NCBI GenBank assembly: GCA_020721605.1
Contig: DYML01000016.1
Location: 1-33,374, forward strand
From: Anaerolinea thermophila
Lineage (GTDB): Bacteria > Chloroflexota > Anaerolineae > Anaerolineales > Villigracilaceae
DNA length: 33,374 nucleotides
Reading direction: 5' to 3'
The translations under genes and the position numbers were made by a program. This document shows, in pieces, positions 18,442-29,162 of this stretch (the first letter of the stretch is position 1; every line of letters starts with the position of its first letter). The notes beneath the pieces are model-generated. The model saw nothing but the letters and a program-made list of their open reading frames with translations. It did not search any database and was not told the origin of the DNA.

Positions 18442-18557
18442 AAAATTATTTTTTCATGCAAATATGAGCGCCTTTACAAAAGAAAATATCTTATTCTTCG
18501 CCAAAGGCAAATTCCGCACTGATTGTTTATAGACCAGTTTTTTCAAAAGAGGTATTT

Positions 18558-21500
18558 ATGATTGCACCAAATCTTTCTGTTGATTTTTATGTAGTGGGAA
18601 TTGGCGCATCTGCTGGCGGGTTGGAAGCGCTCGAAAAATTTTTTAGCAACGCGCAACCTGATAGCGGCATGGCGTATGTGGTGATTCAACACCTTTCACC
18701 CGACTACAAAAGTCTGATGGCTGATTTGCTTTCCAGACGAACAGAATTACCCGTGCTGGTTGCCCAAGACGGTATGCTTGTTGAGCCAAATCACGTTTAC
18801 CTCATTCCCCCCAAACAAAGCATTACCATATTTCACCGCAAACTTTTTTTGACCGACCGCGAAACAGGGCTGCTGTATTTACCGATTGACATTTTTTTTC
18901 AATCGCTGGCACAAGACCTGGGAGAAAAAGCCATTGGCGTCATTCTTTCTGGCACTGGCAGTGACGGCTCGCGCGGTTTGCGCGCCATTAAAGAAAATGG
19001 CGGCTTGGTAATAGTTCAAGATGAGAAATCTGCCAAGTTTGATGGAATGCCGCGCAGCGCCATTGCCACCAATCTTGTTGATTATATTTTGCCGCCAGAA
19101 CACATGGCGCGCGAAATGCTCAATTATGTTCAACATCCCTGCCTAATCAGCGACCCGGCGGTAAAGCGCGTTATCTCGCAGGATGATGACAGCCTGAGCA
19201 AAATATTTGCACTCCTGCGCACCAGCAGCAGCGTAGACTTTACTTATTACAAACAGACCACCATGGTGCGGCGAATTGAGCGGCGCATGGGCATTAAGCA
19301 GATTGAAAAATTAAGCGACTATCTTCACTTTTTATACCAAACGCCCTCAGAAGTAAACACACTCTTTCGAGAATTTCTAATTGGCGTTACCCGATTCTTC
19401 CGCGACACAGAAGCATTTGAAGAAGTTAAAAAGGTGGTAATTCCGTCAATTTTTGCAAACAAACATCGCGGCGACACAATCCGCGTTTGGGTGGCGGCAT
19501 GTTCCACAGGTGAAGAGGCTTACTCCATTGCCATTCTCTTAACAGAGTACATGGAGACCACAGGTCATCACATGGACATTAAGGTTTTCGCTACTGATTT
19601 GGATAAGAACGCGCTGGAATTTGCCGGTAAGGGAATTTACCCCGAAAGTATTGCCGAGGATGTCTCTCCCGACTACCTGCAAAATTATTTTGTTAAAAGC
19701 GGCGAGAGTTATTGCGTTTCCAGGCGCGTGCGTGAAATGGTGATCTTTGCCCAACAAAATATTATTACCGACCCGCCCTTCTCAAAAGTAGATTTAATCT
19801 CCTGCCGCAATGTCTTAATTTATTTACAGCCAATCTTGCAAAAGAAGGTGATCTCTGCCTTTCAATTTGGATTAAACCCTGACGGTTTTCTTTTTCTTGG
19901 CACGAGCGAAACCATAGGCGACTCGGATGACTTCTTTCAAAATCGGCACATCAAATGGAAGATTTATCAATACAAAGGCGGGTTTCGCCCATCACTAGAT
20001 GATAATCGTCTGGTGCGCTCGCCAATACCAATTCAACCAGGCTTGGGGCAACGCTATCGTCAGAATCCAGCCGCGCGTGATGATCTACGTCTCATTGAAG
20101 GAATTCAGCGCGGAGTAATTCAGGCATTTTTGTACCCAACCGTGGTGGTAGATGAAAACCAAGACGTGATTTATGTTGCGGGAAATATGGATGCTTATTT
20201 ACGAGTATCAAGCGGCGGAATGTTCAGCGCCAATATTTTAAAGCAGGCACGCGAAGGACTTTCTGTTCCACTCAGCACGGCAATTCACAAGGTATTTAAT
20301 GATCAGCAGGAAATAATTTATAAAAATATCCGCCTGACCGAACAACCTGCCGAAACAAATTTGATAGATATAAGAGTCAAGCCGTTTGTTGAGCCAGCCA
20401 GCCGTCAGAAGATGGCAATCATTCAATTTGTCCCAATCGTACAGTCTCACATCCCTGATACTACCGCAACACAATCATTTGATGTAAACGCCGGCGCACA
20501 ACAGCGGATTCAAGACTTGGAACACGAATTGCAATTTACGCGCGAAAGTCTGCAAGCCACTGTCGAAGAACTGGAAACCTCCAACGAGGAACTGCAAGCC
20601 ACCAACGAGGAGTTGTTTGCATCAAACGAAGAATTACAAAGTACCAATGAAGAACTGCATTCCGTCAATGAAGAACTGATTACAGTGAATGCAGAATATC
20701 ACGCCAAGATACAAGAGCTGACCAAACTTAACGAAGACATTAACAACTTATTAAGCAGCGCCGATATTGGCATCATCTTTCTCGACCGCAATCTGCGCAT
20801 CCGCCTATTTACCCCATCGGTTCAACATGAAATTCATCTGCTTGAACAGGATATTGGGCATCCGATCAACCATGTTACACATACAATTATTAACTGCAAC
20901 CTGGCGCATGAAGCCCAGCAGGTATTAACGACTCTTATGACAAATGAAATGGAAGTGCAGAACACAAACGGGCGCTGGTATCAAATAAAATTTTTACCCT
21001 ATTACACGTTACAACAGCAAGTTGGCGGCGTGGTCATTACCCTATTAGATGTTACTGAGTTTAAACGGGCAAATATGCAGTTAGCCCGCTTGTCTGCCGC
21101 AGTAGAACAAAGCACCGCGTCCATTGTCATCACCGACACAGAAGGCAACATTGAGTATGTCAACCCGCGTTTTACGCAAACCACAGGCTACAGCCTGCAA
21201 GAGGCGCTCGGTAAGAATCCGCGCATTCTAAAAACAGATAAAACCCCACCAGAGACATTTCGTCAATTGTGGGAGACGATTAGCAACGGCAAGGTCTGGA
21301 GCGGAGAATTTATCAATCAAAAGAAAAACGGCGAAATATTCTATGAATACGCCAGCGTATCGCCCATCCTTGATGAAAAAGGCAAAACCACCCAGTACTT
21401 AGCCGTCAAGGAAAACCTGACTGAAAGAAAAACAATGGAAAAAGCGCTGGGTGAAAGTGAACAGCGCTACCGAATGTTATTTGATTCCTTTCCGCAGGGA

Positions 21501-21857
21501 TTGACAGTTGCCGACCGAAATGGAAAAATATTGGAAAGCAACCGCGAAGCCGAGCGTATTTTAGGACTAAAAAAAGAAAGCCAGCAAAAACGCAATATTC
21601 ACGACCCTGAATGGAAAGTTGTCCGCCCTAATAATTCACCCATGCCGCTGGAAGAATACGCTAGTTTCCGCGCGCTAAAAGAAAACAAGATCATTGAAAA
21701 TGTCAAAATGGGCATTATCAAAGAAAATGGGCAAGTCACTTGGATTACCGTATCTGCCGCTCCACTCGGCAAGATCGGCGTTATCATTACCTACAAAGAG
21801 ACAGGCTCCAACCTTGAAGAGAAAAATACAAAAATGTTAGACAGAAAGACAGTATGA
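18558..21857 (+). CDS. CheB methylesterase-CheR methyltransferase-PAS hybrid protein
   Basis: '[17 protein letters not shown]...[17 protein letters not shown]...[20 protein letters not shown]' (CheB); '[19 protein letters not shown]' and '[13 protein letters not shown]' (CheR); coiled coil '[31 protein letters not shown]'; several PAS domains; no kinase domain. Confidence 0.95.
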   Translation: MIAPNLSVDFYVVGIGASAGGLEALEKFFSNAQPDSGMAYVVIQHLSPDYKSLMADLLSRRTELPVLVAQDGMLVEPNHVYLIPPKQSITIFHRKLFLTDRETGLLYLPIDIFFQSLAQDLGEKAIGVILSGTGSDGSRGLRAIKENGGLVIVQDEKSAKFDGMPRSAIATNLVDYILPPEHMAREMLNYVQHPCLISDPAVKRVISQDDDSLSKIFALLRTSSSVDFTYYKQTTMVRRIERRMGIKQIEKLSDYLHFLYQTPSEVNTLFREFLIGVTRFFRDTEAFEEVKKVVIPSIFANKHRGDTIRVWVAACSTGEEAYSIAILLTEYMETTGHHMDIKVFATDLDKNALEFAGKGIYPESIAEDVSPDYLQNYFVKSGESYCVSRRVREMVIFAQQNIITDPPFSKVDLISCRNVLIYLQPILQKKVISAFQFGLNPDGFLFLGTSETIGDSDDFFQNRHIKWKIYQYKGGFRPSLDDNRLVRSPIPIQPGLGQRYRQNPAARDDLRLIEGIQRGVIQAFLYPTVVVDENQDVIYVAGNMDAYLRVSSGGMFSANILKQAREGLSVPLSTAIHKVFNDQQEIIYKNIRLTEQPAETNLIDIRVKPFVEPASRQKMAIIQFVPIVQSHIPDTTATQSFDVNAGAQQRIQDLEHELQFTRESLQATVEELETSNEELQATNEELFASNEELQSTNEELHSVNEELITVNAEYHAKIQELTKLNEDINNLLSSADIGIIFLDRNLRIRLFTPSVQHEIHLLEQDIGHPINHVTHTIINCNLAHEAQQVLTTLMTNEMEVQNTNGRWYQIKFLPYYTLQQQVGGVVITLLDVTEFKRANMQLARLSAAVEQSTASIVITDTEGNIEYVNPRFTQTTGYSLQEALGKNPRILKTDKTPPETFRQLWETISNGKVWSGEFINQKKNGEIFYEYASVSPILDEKGKTTQYLAVKENLTERKTMEKALGESEQRYRMLFDSFPQGLTVADRNGKILESNREAERILGLKKESQQKRNIHDPEWKVVRPNNSPMPLEEYASFRALKENKIIENVKMGIIKENGQVTWITVSAAPLGKIGVIITYKETGSNLEEKNTKMLDRKTV

Positions 21858-23425
21858 AAAAACAAGATTTAAACCCCATTAATATGGATTTTTCTGATCT
21901 CAGGCGGCAGGCTGAGAAAATATTACCCGAAGCGGCGCTGCCAGCAATACCGATAAATTCCATTGAAGATGCAGAGCGATTGATCACAGAATTGCAAGTG
22001 CATCAAATTGAGTTGGAATTACAAAACGATGAGCTACGAAAAATGCAGGATCAACTATTTGGTGAAAGGGAAAAATATGCCGACCTCTACAATTTTGCCC
22101 CGGTGGCTTATTTTACGTTTGATGAACGGGATGTAATTTTAGACCTCAATCAGGCTGCCGCCGACCTATTGGGAAATGACCGCAAATTTTTAATAGGGCA
22201 TCCGCTCACACCGTACATCACCCCTGCTTCACTGCAAATATTTATCAGACACCGCCAGCTATCTTTGGAGACAAAAGTTCCACAGGTCTGTGAGTTAATC
22301 ATTCGCTTGCGAAGCGGCTAAACAAGCTGCGTCCATGTGCGGACTGTGGCGCTGGAAACAGCGCCCGATGCGCCGCAGGCTTGGCGTTCAGTGATGACCG
22401 ATATTACTGAAAGAAAATATGCGGAAAATGAATTACAAAAGTTGAACGAACACCTGGCGGCTACCCTTCACGCACTGCCAGACTTGGCATTTGAAACAGA
22501 CCTCAACGGAGTAATTTATGATTACCATGCATCCCGCCCCGAATTGTTATACCTCCCGCCGCAACAATTTATTGGAAAAAAACTCGATGACCTATTACCC
22601 TCAAGCGCCGTTCAAAGTATTAGATCGGCGCTAAAGGAAGCCTCAGAAAAAAGCGTATCTTTTGGCGAAACCTATTCCCTGCCCATTCAAAATAAAACTG
22701 CCTGGTTTGAATTATCTATTGCAGTGGTGGGCGATATAAAGTCCAGCGACAAGCGCTTTATTGTTTTAGCCCGTAATATTACCGACCGCAAAAAAATTGA
22801 AGAAGATCTAACCTTATCGAATAACGCTCTTCAAACTCACATTTTGGCAATTGAACAGTTGCATGACCAATTGCGCGAACAAGCCATCCGTGACCCGCTA
22901 ACGGGATTATTTAATCGGCGGTATTTGCAGGAAACCCTTGACATTGAAGTCTCACGCGCACAACGATCAAACAGCCCAATTGGTTTTATCATCATAGATT
23001 TGGATTATTTTAAGCAAGTCAATGATTCGTATGGACACAAAGCAGGCGACTTGGTGCTGCAAAAACTGGGCGGGCTGATTCTCCGAAACTTACGCATGGG
23101 GGATGTCTCCTGCCGTTATGGCGGCGAAGAATTTACGATTATGATGCCGGGCGCAACGCTAAACATTACTGTTAATCGTGCCGAACACCTATTACGTCAA
23201 ATAAACAAAATGGATATTGAATACCATGGCGCAACAATAAAAATTACAGCATCCATGGGGGTTGCCGTGTTTCCCGACCACGATACAGGCAGCGAGGATG
23301 TATTAATCTGCGCAGACCGCGCTCTTTACCGCGCCAAGTCGCTTGGACGCAATCAGGTCGTTGTATACCAAAATAATAATTACCTGATTAAAAATCCTTT
23401 GACGATAGAAAAACATAAAAAATAG
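21854..23425 (+). pseudogene. PAS-PAS-GGDEF diguanylate cyclase interrupted by an in-frame TAA
   Basis: ORFs 21854-22321 and 22337-23425 are in the same frame; TAA at 22319-22321 falls inside a PAS domain ('CELIIRLRSG*TSCVHVRTVALE...MTDITERK'). GGDEF 'RDPLTGLFNRRYL...RMGDVSCRYGGEEF' intact. Confidence 0.75.
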
Positions 23426-23489
23426 TGGATACCCAGGCGAGCGGCGCAGCAAAATCGTATTGCAAACACCACCCGTTTTTACTTTGAGT

Positions 23490-23822
23490 TTATCCCTCGC
23501 CTTTAAGCAAGCCCATGAATATATTTACCAAGAGGGGTTCAAAATGAGAGCCAGATTGACTGCGAATATATTCAATTACCTCGGCTTTCGACATGGCGGC
23601 GCGATAGGGGCGGTCTGAACTTAACACATCCCAGACATCCACAATGGCAAACAGGCGGGCAAAAAGCGGAATCTCTTCGCCACGCAATCCGCGCGGGTAG
23701 CCGCTGCCATCCCATTTTTCGTGGTGACAATAAGGAATATCCACAGCGTTTTTAAGAAAAGTGATTGGAGAAAGCCTGCGAATCGAAGCGTAGTTTTGCC
23801 ATGACGTGCGCGCGGTGTTCAT
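23490..23822 (-). pseudogene. Truncated HD-GYP domain protein
   Basis: 'LSPITFLKNAVDIPYCHHEKWDGSGYPRGLRGEEIPLFARLFAIVDVWDVLSSDRPYR' is the C-terminal half of HD-GYP; the N-terminal part with the HD dyad is absent. Confidence 0.8.
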
Positions 23823-23835
23823 TCTCCTATGCCGC

Positions 23836-26800
23836 TCATTTCCTGCCTCTCGTCCATTGATTCAGCAGTTCGCTTAAATCTCTAAGTTTGAGCGGTTTGC
23901 TGATGTAGTCATTTGCGCCAGCCTCCAAACAGAGTTCCTTGTCTCCGGGCATGGCAAGGGCGGTGATGGCAATGATGGGCGCGGATGCAATTTCCGCGTT
24001 GGGGTGGGCGCGGACGCGGCGGATGGTTTCCAGCCCATCCATGCCGGGCATTTGAATATCCATCAGAATGACATTTGGCTTGATGCTTTCAATTTTTTCC
24101 AGAAGTTCCCTGCCGCTTTGGCTTTGGGCGGTGCGAAAGTGCTTTGCCTCCAGAAAGTCGCACATCATCTCCAGCAGCACTTCATTGTCATCAACAATCA
24201 AGATCATGGGAGAGGATGGGTCTTCATCCACCGCGCCCTGTGGCAATTCAGCGCCAACCGCCGCTGCTGAAGCGTTAGGCAGCGGATTCTTCAGGTACGG
24301 CAGGGTGACAATAAAACGGCTGCCTTCGCCAAATTTGCTTTCCACTTTCACGCTGCCATTGTGCAGTTCCACCAAACGCCGCACGAGGGCAAGCCCCAAG
24401 CCGGTGCCGGAATATTCGCGCGCCAGGCTGCTGTCAATTTGGGTAAAAGGCTTGAAGAGTTTCGGCAGGTTTTCCGACTTGATGCCGATGCCCTTATCCC
24501 AGACCGCCAGCCTGACCTGCTGGTTTGCTTCGTCGGGTTCGACGGTGAGTCCCAACTCGCCAGATTCGGGGGTAAATTTGATGGCATTACTAATGAGGTT
24601 GACGATGACCTGTTTGATGCGCCGCGAATCCACATTGAGGAAAATGGGATCAATTGGCGCGGAGTATCTGACTTGCTGGCGTTTTTGATGCGCCATGCCC
24701 TTGGTCAAATGCAAGCTGGATTGAGAAATATCTTTTAGTGAGCAGCGTTCAATCTGTAATTCCAATTTGCCCGCTTCAACCTTCGACAAATCCAGCACAT
24801 CGTTGATCAATTCCAAAAGATGCCTGCCGCTGTTTTCGATATTTTTGATTGTCACAATCTGACGGTCGCTCAGGCTGCCGTAGGTTTCCAGTTGCAGCGC
24901 TTCAGACAAGCCGAGAATGCCGGTGAGCGGGGTGCGTAGTTCGTGGCTCATGGTGGCAAGGAATTCGTCTTTCATACGCATGGCGCGTTCCAATTCCAGG
25001 TTAACGCGCAGCAGGGTTTCTTCGGCTTTTTTGTGCGCGGAAATATCGCTGGTGGTGACGAGGATATGATTGATGGAGTTGATTTGCAAAATAAAAATAC
25101 GGCTTTCTACAATTCGCTTTGTCCCGTCCGCGCTGGTTAGGAAGTGTTCCACAAGGGCGAAGTTTTCCTGCCGCGAGAGGGCATCAATCATTGATTCCGT
25201 CAGGCGTGTGGTTACATCTGGCTCAACCAGTCCCGTCTCTTCGGCGGTTTTACCGTACAATGCAGAACGTGGAAAACCAGTCAGTTCTGCATAGACACGA
25301 TTGGCGTGGATGATATGCCCGGTTTCATCCAACAATGCGATGGGGATTGGCGATTCTTCAAAGAGCAGGCGGTTTTGTTCTTCGTTCTCGCGCAGGGCGC
25401 GTTCCGCTTTTTTGCGTTCGGTAATGTCAAAGATGGTGGAACGGCTCATCACAAACTTGCCAAATTCATCATACAGCGCGGTGGCGTTAAGCGAGACCGG
25501 CAGGAGCGAGCCGTCTTTGCGCATGAAATCAAGTTCTAGGTCTTTCAGCCAGCCGCGCTGGAGGAAAAGCGGAAAGTTCTTTCGGAAGATTTCCCGACTC
25601 TCTTCGGGTAAAAATTCCTGGGCGGTATGGCCTATCATTTCTTCACGGGTGTAGCCCATCCAGTTCAACTCGGTTTGGTTCACCAGAATATAATTTCCGT
25701 TGATGTCGAGGGAGTGATAGCCTGAAGGCGCGTTGTCGTATAAATCTTGCACCTCGGCAGCGCGCTGGGCAACCTTTTCCTCCAGCGTGTGGTTCAACTC
25801 CTGAAGTTCCTGCTGGGCAGTCTTGAGATCGTGAATGTCGGTGACATTGACCAATACCTGCGCCACTTGACCGGCTTCATCGTGGAGCGGTTGGAAGGCA
25901 GCGCGATACCAGCGCAGTCCATTTTTGACCATGCTTTGGGTTTCGTACACGGTTTCGCGGTTAATTTGGAAGACCTCTTGAACGGCTGCCATCTGGCGCG
26001 AAGCAAAAGGCTCTGGGAATGTTTCTTGAATCTTTTTGCCAATCAATTCCTGCGGCGTTCCTCCCAGGCTTTCCGCCGCCCTGTCGTTCATGTATAAAAA
26101 TGTTCCATTCTGATCTACGGTGGAAATGGCATTGTTTAAACTTTCCATCAAGCCGCGATATTTTTCCTCGCTTTCGCGCAGAGATTCTTCGGCTTGTTTG
26201 CGCTCGGTCACATCCTGAATGATGGCGATCATGCGCGCGGGCGCGCCGTTTTGGTCATAGGTGATTCTGCCTATTTGATGAATCCAGCGCTCGCTTCCAT
26301 TTTTCAGGCGGATTCGGTATTCGTAATTCATTTCCTCGCGCTGCTGGATGAACTGCAAGTCCAATTGCTGAATCCTGTCTTTTTCCTCGGACGTCATCAT
26401 CTCGGTCAGCAGTTTTTGGGTGATGACTGTTTCGCGCGGCAAATTGAGGATGTTGTACACCTCGTCGGAGCAGATGAGCGTGCTTTCTCCGCTGCGCCAT
26501 TCCATGTGACCAATATGCCCAATGCGCTGGGCTTCGGTCAAGAGCGTCTGGCTCTTTGTCAGCGCTTCCTCCGCCTGTTTTCGTCCGGTAATTTCAATGC
26601 CCATACATTGAATTTCAGCAGGCGCTTTGTTTTCGTCCGTGAGGCAGATGAACTCCCATAACGTAGTGCGAACCCCGCCATTTTTTGCGGGTTTGTCTAT
26701 CTCAACAGAAAACACCTGCCCCGGCTGGGCAACACATTTGGCGACAACTTCTTTTACCCGTTCATGGTGATATGAACACACGGCGGTTAGCACACTGGAT

Positions 26801-28698
26801 TTTGACATCCCCTCTGCCGCATATAGCCAGCCAAATTCCCTCTCAAAACTTTGATTCCAATAGGAATATTTTCCTTCCATATTCACGCGAATCACAAAAT
26901 GCGTTTCCGAGTCGATCAGCGATTTGAGTTTCTGTTCGTTTACCACCAGCGCATTTTCAAAATTCCTACGCTCGCTGATGTCGCGCGCAATGCTCATAAT
27001 GACGGTCTTGCCGAGGTATAAAACAAGGCTGGAACTAATTTCAAATGGAAGTTTTTTGCCGTCTTTTGTGGCGTGCCATGTTTCAAATATCTGCGCCTTG
27101 TCTGTAAGCATGGCGGCGATCAGCCGCTGAATTTTTTCGGGAGCCAGTTCAGCGTCAATATCCGAGATTTTCATTGAAAGGAGTTCTTCGCGGGTATAGC
27201 CCAAGACCATCGCGGCGGCATTGTTCACGTCTAAAATCCTTGCGTCAGAGTCAATGACCCAGACGGTGTCGTTCATGCCATTAATCAATTCCCGATACTT
27301 TATCTCGCTTTCGCGCAGTTTATCTTCCATCACCTTGCGTTCAGTGATGTCTTGAATCAACCCCATAATGGTCTGCTGCGGGTTTCCCTCCGTGTCGCAT
27401 TCCACTTGCCCATAAATGGCGACCCAGCGCATATTCCCTTTGACATCAAACATGCGATATTCCATGCGCAGGATTTTCTTTTGGCTCAACGCCTCTTGCA
27501 GCGCGGCAATTGTCCGCACCCTGTCATCGGGGTGAAATTGCGCCAAAATTGCGCCGAAGTCGTTCTGTTGGTTTTCGATGCCAAAAATGCTGGCGGCTTC
27601 AGGCGACCAGTCAATGCGGGCGGTGGGAACATGATAGCGCCAGGTTCCCATGTGGGCGGTCACCAGCGCGCGGCTTAATTGCTTGCTGCTGCTTTGCAGA
27701 GATTCCTCCATGCGCCGATGGGTAATGATATTTCCAATTTCCAAGGCAACGATTTCGAGCGCAGTGCGCGACCAGTCGGGGATGTTGGGTAAAGTGTGCG
27801 AAGCAATATTTAAACAGCCAAGAACCCGCCCGTGGTGTTGAATGGGAATGACTACCGCTGAACGCAAGCCCTCGGCGCGATGATAACTTTTTACTTGAAG
27901 GTCAGATTCTGTAAAGTATATGGCGTTGCCGCTTAAAACCATTTTCGCGCTGGGCGTGTCTTCCCCGAACCGCGCCGTTGCGTCGGCAAATTTCACGCTC
28001 AAGCCTTGCTGACGAACAAGATTAAATACGCGGGAATCTTCATCAAAGAGATATAAGCCCCCGCTATCAAAGCTGGAAACGCGCATAACCTCCCGCAGGC
28101 ACAAGTCCCAGACCTCTTCCTTCGGCAGATTGGCGCTGGCTAATTTTGCAAGGTCGCGCTGGCTGGCAATTAAATCGGCAGAGCGGTTTCGTTCGGTCAC
28201 ATCGCGGATGGCGCACAAGACAACCACCTCGCCGTTCGTCAGTTTGTGATAACTCAGGCTAATCTCGGCTGGAAATTCTTGCCCACCCTGCCGCAGCCCG
28301 AAAATTTTGCGGTTGCCGCTGGTCGTTACGCTGTGGGGTTGCTGCATGAATTTGGCGCGATTCTCCACATGCCCGCCGCGCAGGGAGTTGGGAATCAAGG
28401 TTTCCACCGCCGCGCCGACCAGTTCTTTTTGAGAATAGCCGAACATTTTTTCCGCTTGCGCATTTGCCATCAGGATTTTGCCGTCTGCATCAATGGTGAA
28501 AATTGCGTCAGGCATGACTTCCAGCAATTCCCTTGTGCAGGCTTCGCTTTCTGCCATTGTCACAGGCAATGGGCTGGCATCGAAGGCGGAGGCAGGAAGT
28601 TCCTCTCTCCTCGTTGCGGCGGATTCCAATTCGGCAATCCGCTTATGCGCCTGTTCCAACTCTGCCTGAAGTTCGTTTTTTGTTTTTGCTTTGCTCAT
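23836..28698 (-). CDS. Multi-PAS/GAF hybrid sensor histidine kinase with C-terminal receiver
   Basis: Many PAS/PAC units ('DITERKQAEE'), GAF, HisKA 'MKDEFLATMSHELRTPLTGILGLSEAL', HATPase 'VIVNLISNAIKFTPESGEL...GTGLGLALVRRLVELHNGSV', REC 'MILIVDDNEVLLEMM...ILMDIQMPGMDG'. Start 28698 chosen from GAGG. Confidence 0.95.
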   Translation of the reverse strand: MSKAKTKNELQAELEQAHKRIAELESAATRREELPASAFDASPLPVTMAESEACTRELLEVMPDAIFTIDADGKILMANAQAEKMFGYSQKELVGAAVETLIPNSLRGGHVENRAKFMQQPHSVTTSGNRKIFGLRQGGQEFPAEISLSYHKLTNGEVVVLCAIRDVTERNRSADLIASQRDLAKLASANLPKEEVWDLCLREVMRVSSFDSGGLYLFDEDSRVFNLVRQQGLSVKFADATARFGEDTPSAKMVLSGNAIYFTESDLQVKSYHRAEGLRSAVVIPIQHHGRVLGCLNIASHTLPNIPDWSRTALEIVALEIGNIITHRRMEESLQSSSKQLSRALVTAHMGTWRYHVPTARIDWSPEAASIFGIENQQNDFGAILAQFHPDDRVRTIAALQEALSQKKILRMEYRMFDVKGNMRWVAIYGQVECDTEGNPQQTIMGLIQDITERKVMEDKLRESEIKYRELINGMNDTVWVIDSDARILDVNNAAAMVLGYTREELLSMKISDIDAELAPEKIQRLIAAMLTDKAQIFETWHATKDGKKLPFEISSSLVLYLGKTVIMSIARDISERRNFENALVVNEQKLKSLIDSETHFVIRVNMEGKYSYWNQSFEREFGWLYAAEGMSKSSVLTAVCSYHHERVKEVVAKCVAQPGQVFSVEIDKPAKNGGVRTTLWEFICLTDENKAPAEIQCMGIEITGRKQAEEALTKSQTLLTEAQRIGHIGHMEWRSGESTLICSDEVYNILNLPRETVITQKLLTEMMTSEEKDRIQQLDLQFIQQREEMNYEYRIRLKNGSERWIHQIGRITYDQNGAPARMIAIIQDVTERKQAEESLRESEEKYRGLMESLNNAISTVDQNGTFLYMNDRAAESLGGTPQELIGKKIQETFPEPFASRQMAAVQEVFQINRETVYETQSMVKNGLRWYRAAFQPLHDEAGQVAQVLVNVTDIHDLKTAQQELQELNHTLEEKVAQRAAEVQDLYDNAPSGYHSLDINGNYILVNQTELNWMGYTREEMIGHTAQEFLPEESREIFRKNFPLFLQRGWLKDLELDFMRKDGSLLPVSLNATALYDEFGKFVMSRSTIFDITERKKAERALRENEEQNRLLFEESPIPIALLDETGHIIHANRVYAELTGFPRSALYGKTAEETGLVEPDVTTRLTESMIDALSRQENFALVEHFLTSADGTKRIVESRIFILQINSINHILVTTSDISAHKKAEETLLRVNLELERAMRMKDEFLATMSHELRTPLTGILGLSEALQLETYGSLSDRQIVTIKNIENSGRHLLELINDVLDLSKVEAGKLELQIERCSLKDISQSSLHLTKGMAHQKRQQVRYSAPIDPIFLNVDSRRIKQVIVNLISNAIKFTPESGELGLTVEPDEANQQVRLAVWDKGIGIKSENLPKLFKPFTQIDSSLAREYSGTGLGLALVRRLVELHNGSVKVESKFGEGSRFIVTLPYLKNPLPNASAAAVGAELPQGAVDEDPSSPMILIVDDNEVLLEMMCDFLEAKHFRTAQSQSGRELLEKIESIKPNVILMDIQMPGMDGLETIRRVRAHPNAEIASAPIIAITALAMPGDKELCLEAGANDYISKPLKLRDLSELLNQWTRGRK

Positions 28699-28937
28699 GT
28701 TTTGCCTCACGCGCAGAAGATAAAAGGGCTTCGGTTTTTTCTTCAATGAATCGATTTTAACGTTTTATTTATTCACTTGAGCCTGTCTTCAGGATATGCT
28801 TGGATATGGTAATTTCCCTTCCTTAAGTCTACCATCCGTATTGCTACTTAATTCTACCGTCTTTTGGCAATGCGGCAATATGCGGAGTAAAGATCAAGTT
28901 CAGTGTTTTTTCGCAGTCACCTCCCGTAATTAAACAC

Positions 28938-28967
28938 TTACATATATTTCGCTCTTCTTCTTATACT
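28938..28967 (+). promoter_or_regulatory. Candidate promoter for riboswitch-LysM transcript
   Basis: TTACAT (28938-28943), 18-bp spacer, TATACT (28962-28967), about 20 nt before riboswitch P1. Confidence 0.45.
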
Positions 28968-28984
28968 CCCGTTTACAAAAAAGA

Positions 28985-29066
28985 AAAAGGCAAACCTGTC
29001 GAAAGGCAGGGACGCAAAGTCATGGGTCTAAAGGCGCAACAGCGCCCACGATTGCCAGATTGCCAA
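28985..29066 (+). promoter_or_regulatory. c-di-GMP-I (GEMM-I) riboswitch aptamer
   Basis: P1 GGCAA (28989-28993)/TTGCC (29060-29064); P2 CCTGTC-GAAA-GGCAGG with GNRA tetraloop; conserved GACGCAAAG (29011-29019); GGGTCTAA receptor-like segment; P3 GGCGC-AACA-GCGCC; GATTGCCAGATTGCC closing side. Confidence 0.93.
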
Positions 29067-29162
29067 ATCTACAAATGCTGGTTGTACACGCAAATTTATA
29101 CAACTGCCCCTGATGTGGCGTCTGGATTTTCCGACCCAAATTGGTTCGTAACAGAGGCAAAT

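Noticed and set aside
22319-22321. Recoding of the in-frame stop (selenocysteine or pyrrolysine)
   Set aside because: The codon is TAA, not TGA or TAG, and no adjacent recoding structure is evident; nonsense mutation or error is simpler.
24004-28760. Numerous + strand ORFs opposite the hybrid kinase (e.g. 24068-24688, 26194-26661, 28246-28749)
   Set aside because: Antisense shadows of a high-confidence coding gene; no motifs or convincing start sites.
29022-29162. N-terminal extension of the LysM protein as given by the ORF track
   Set aside because: It lies within and just after the GEMM-I aptamer, and a signal peptide begins at the downstream ATG 29163.
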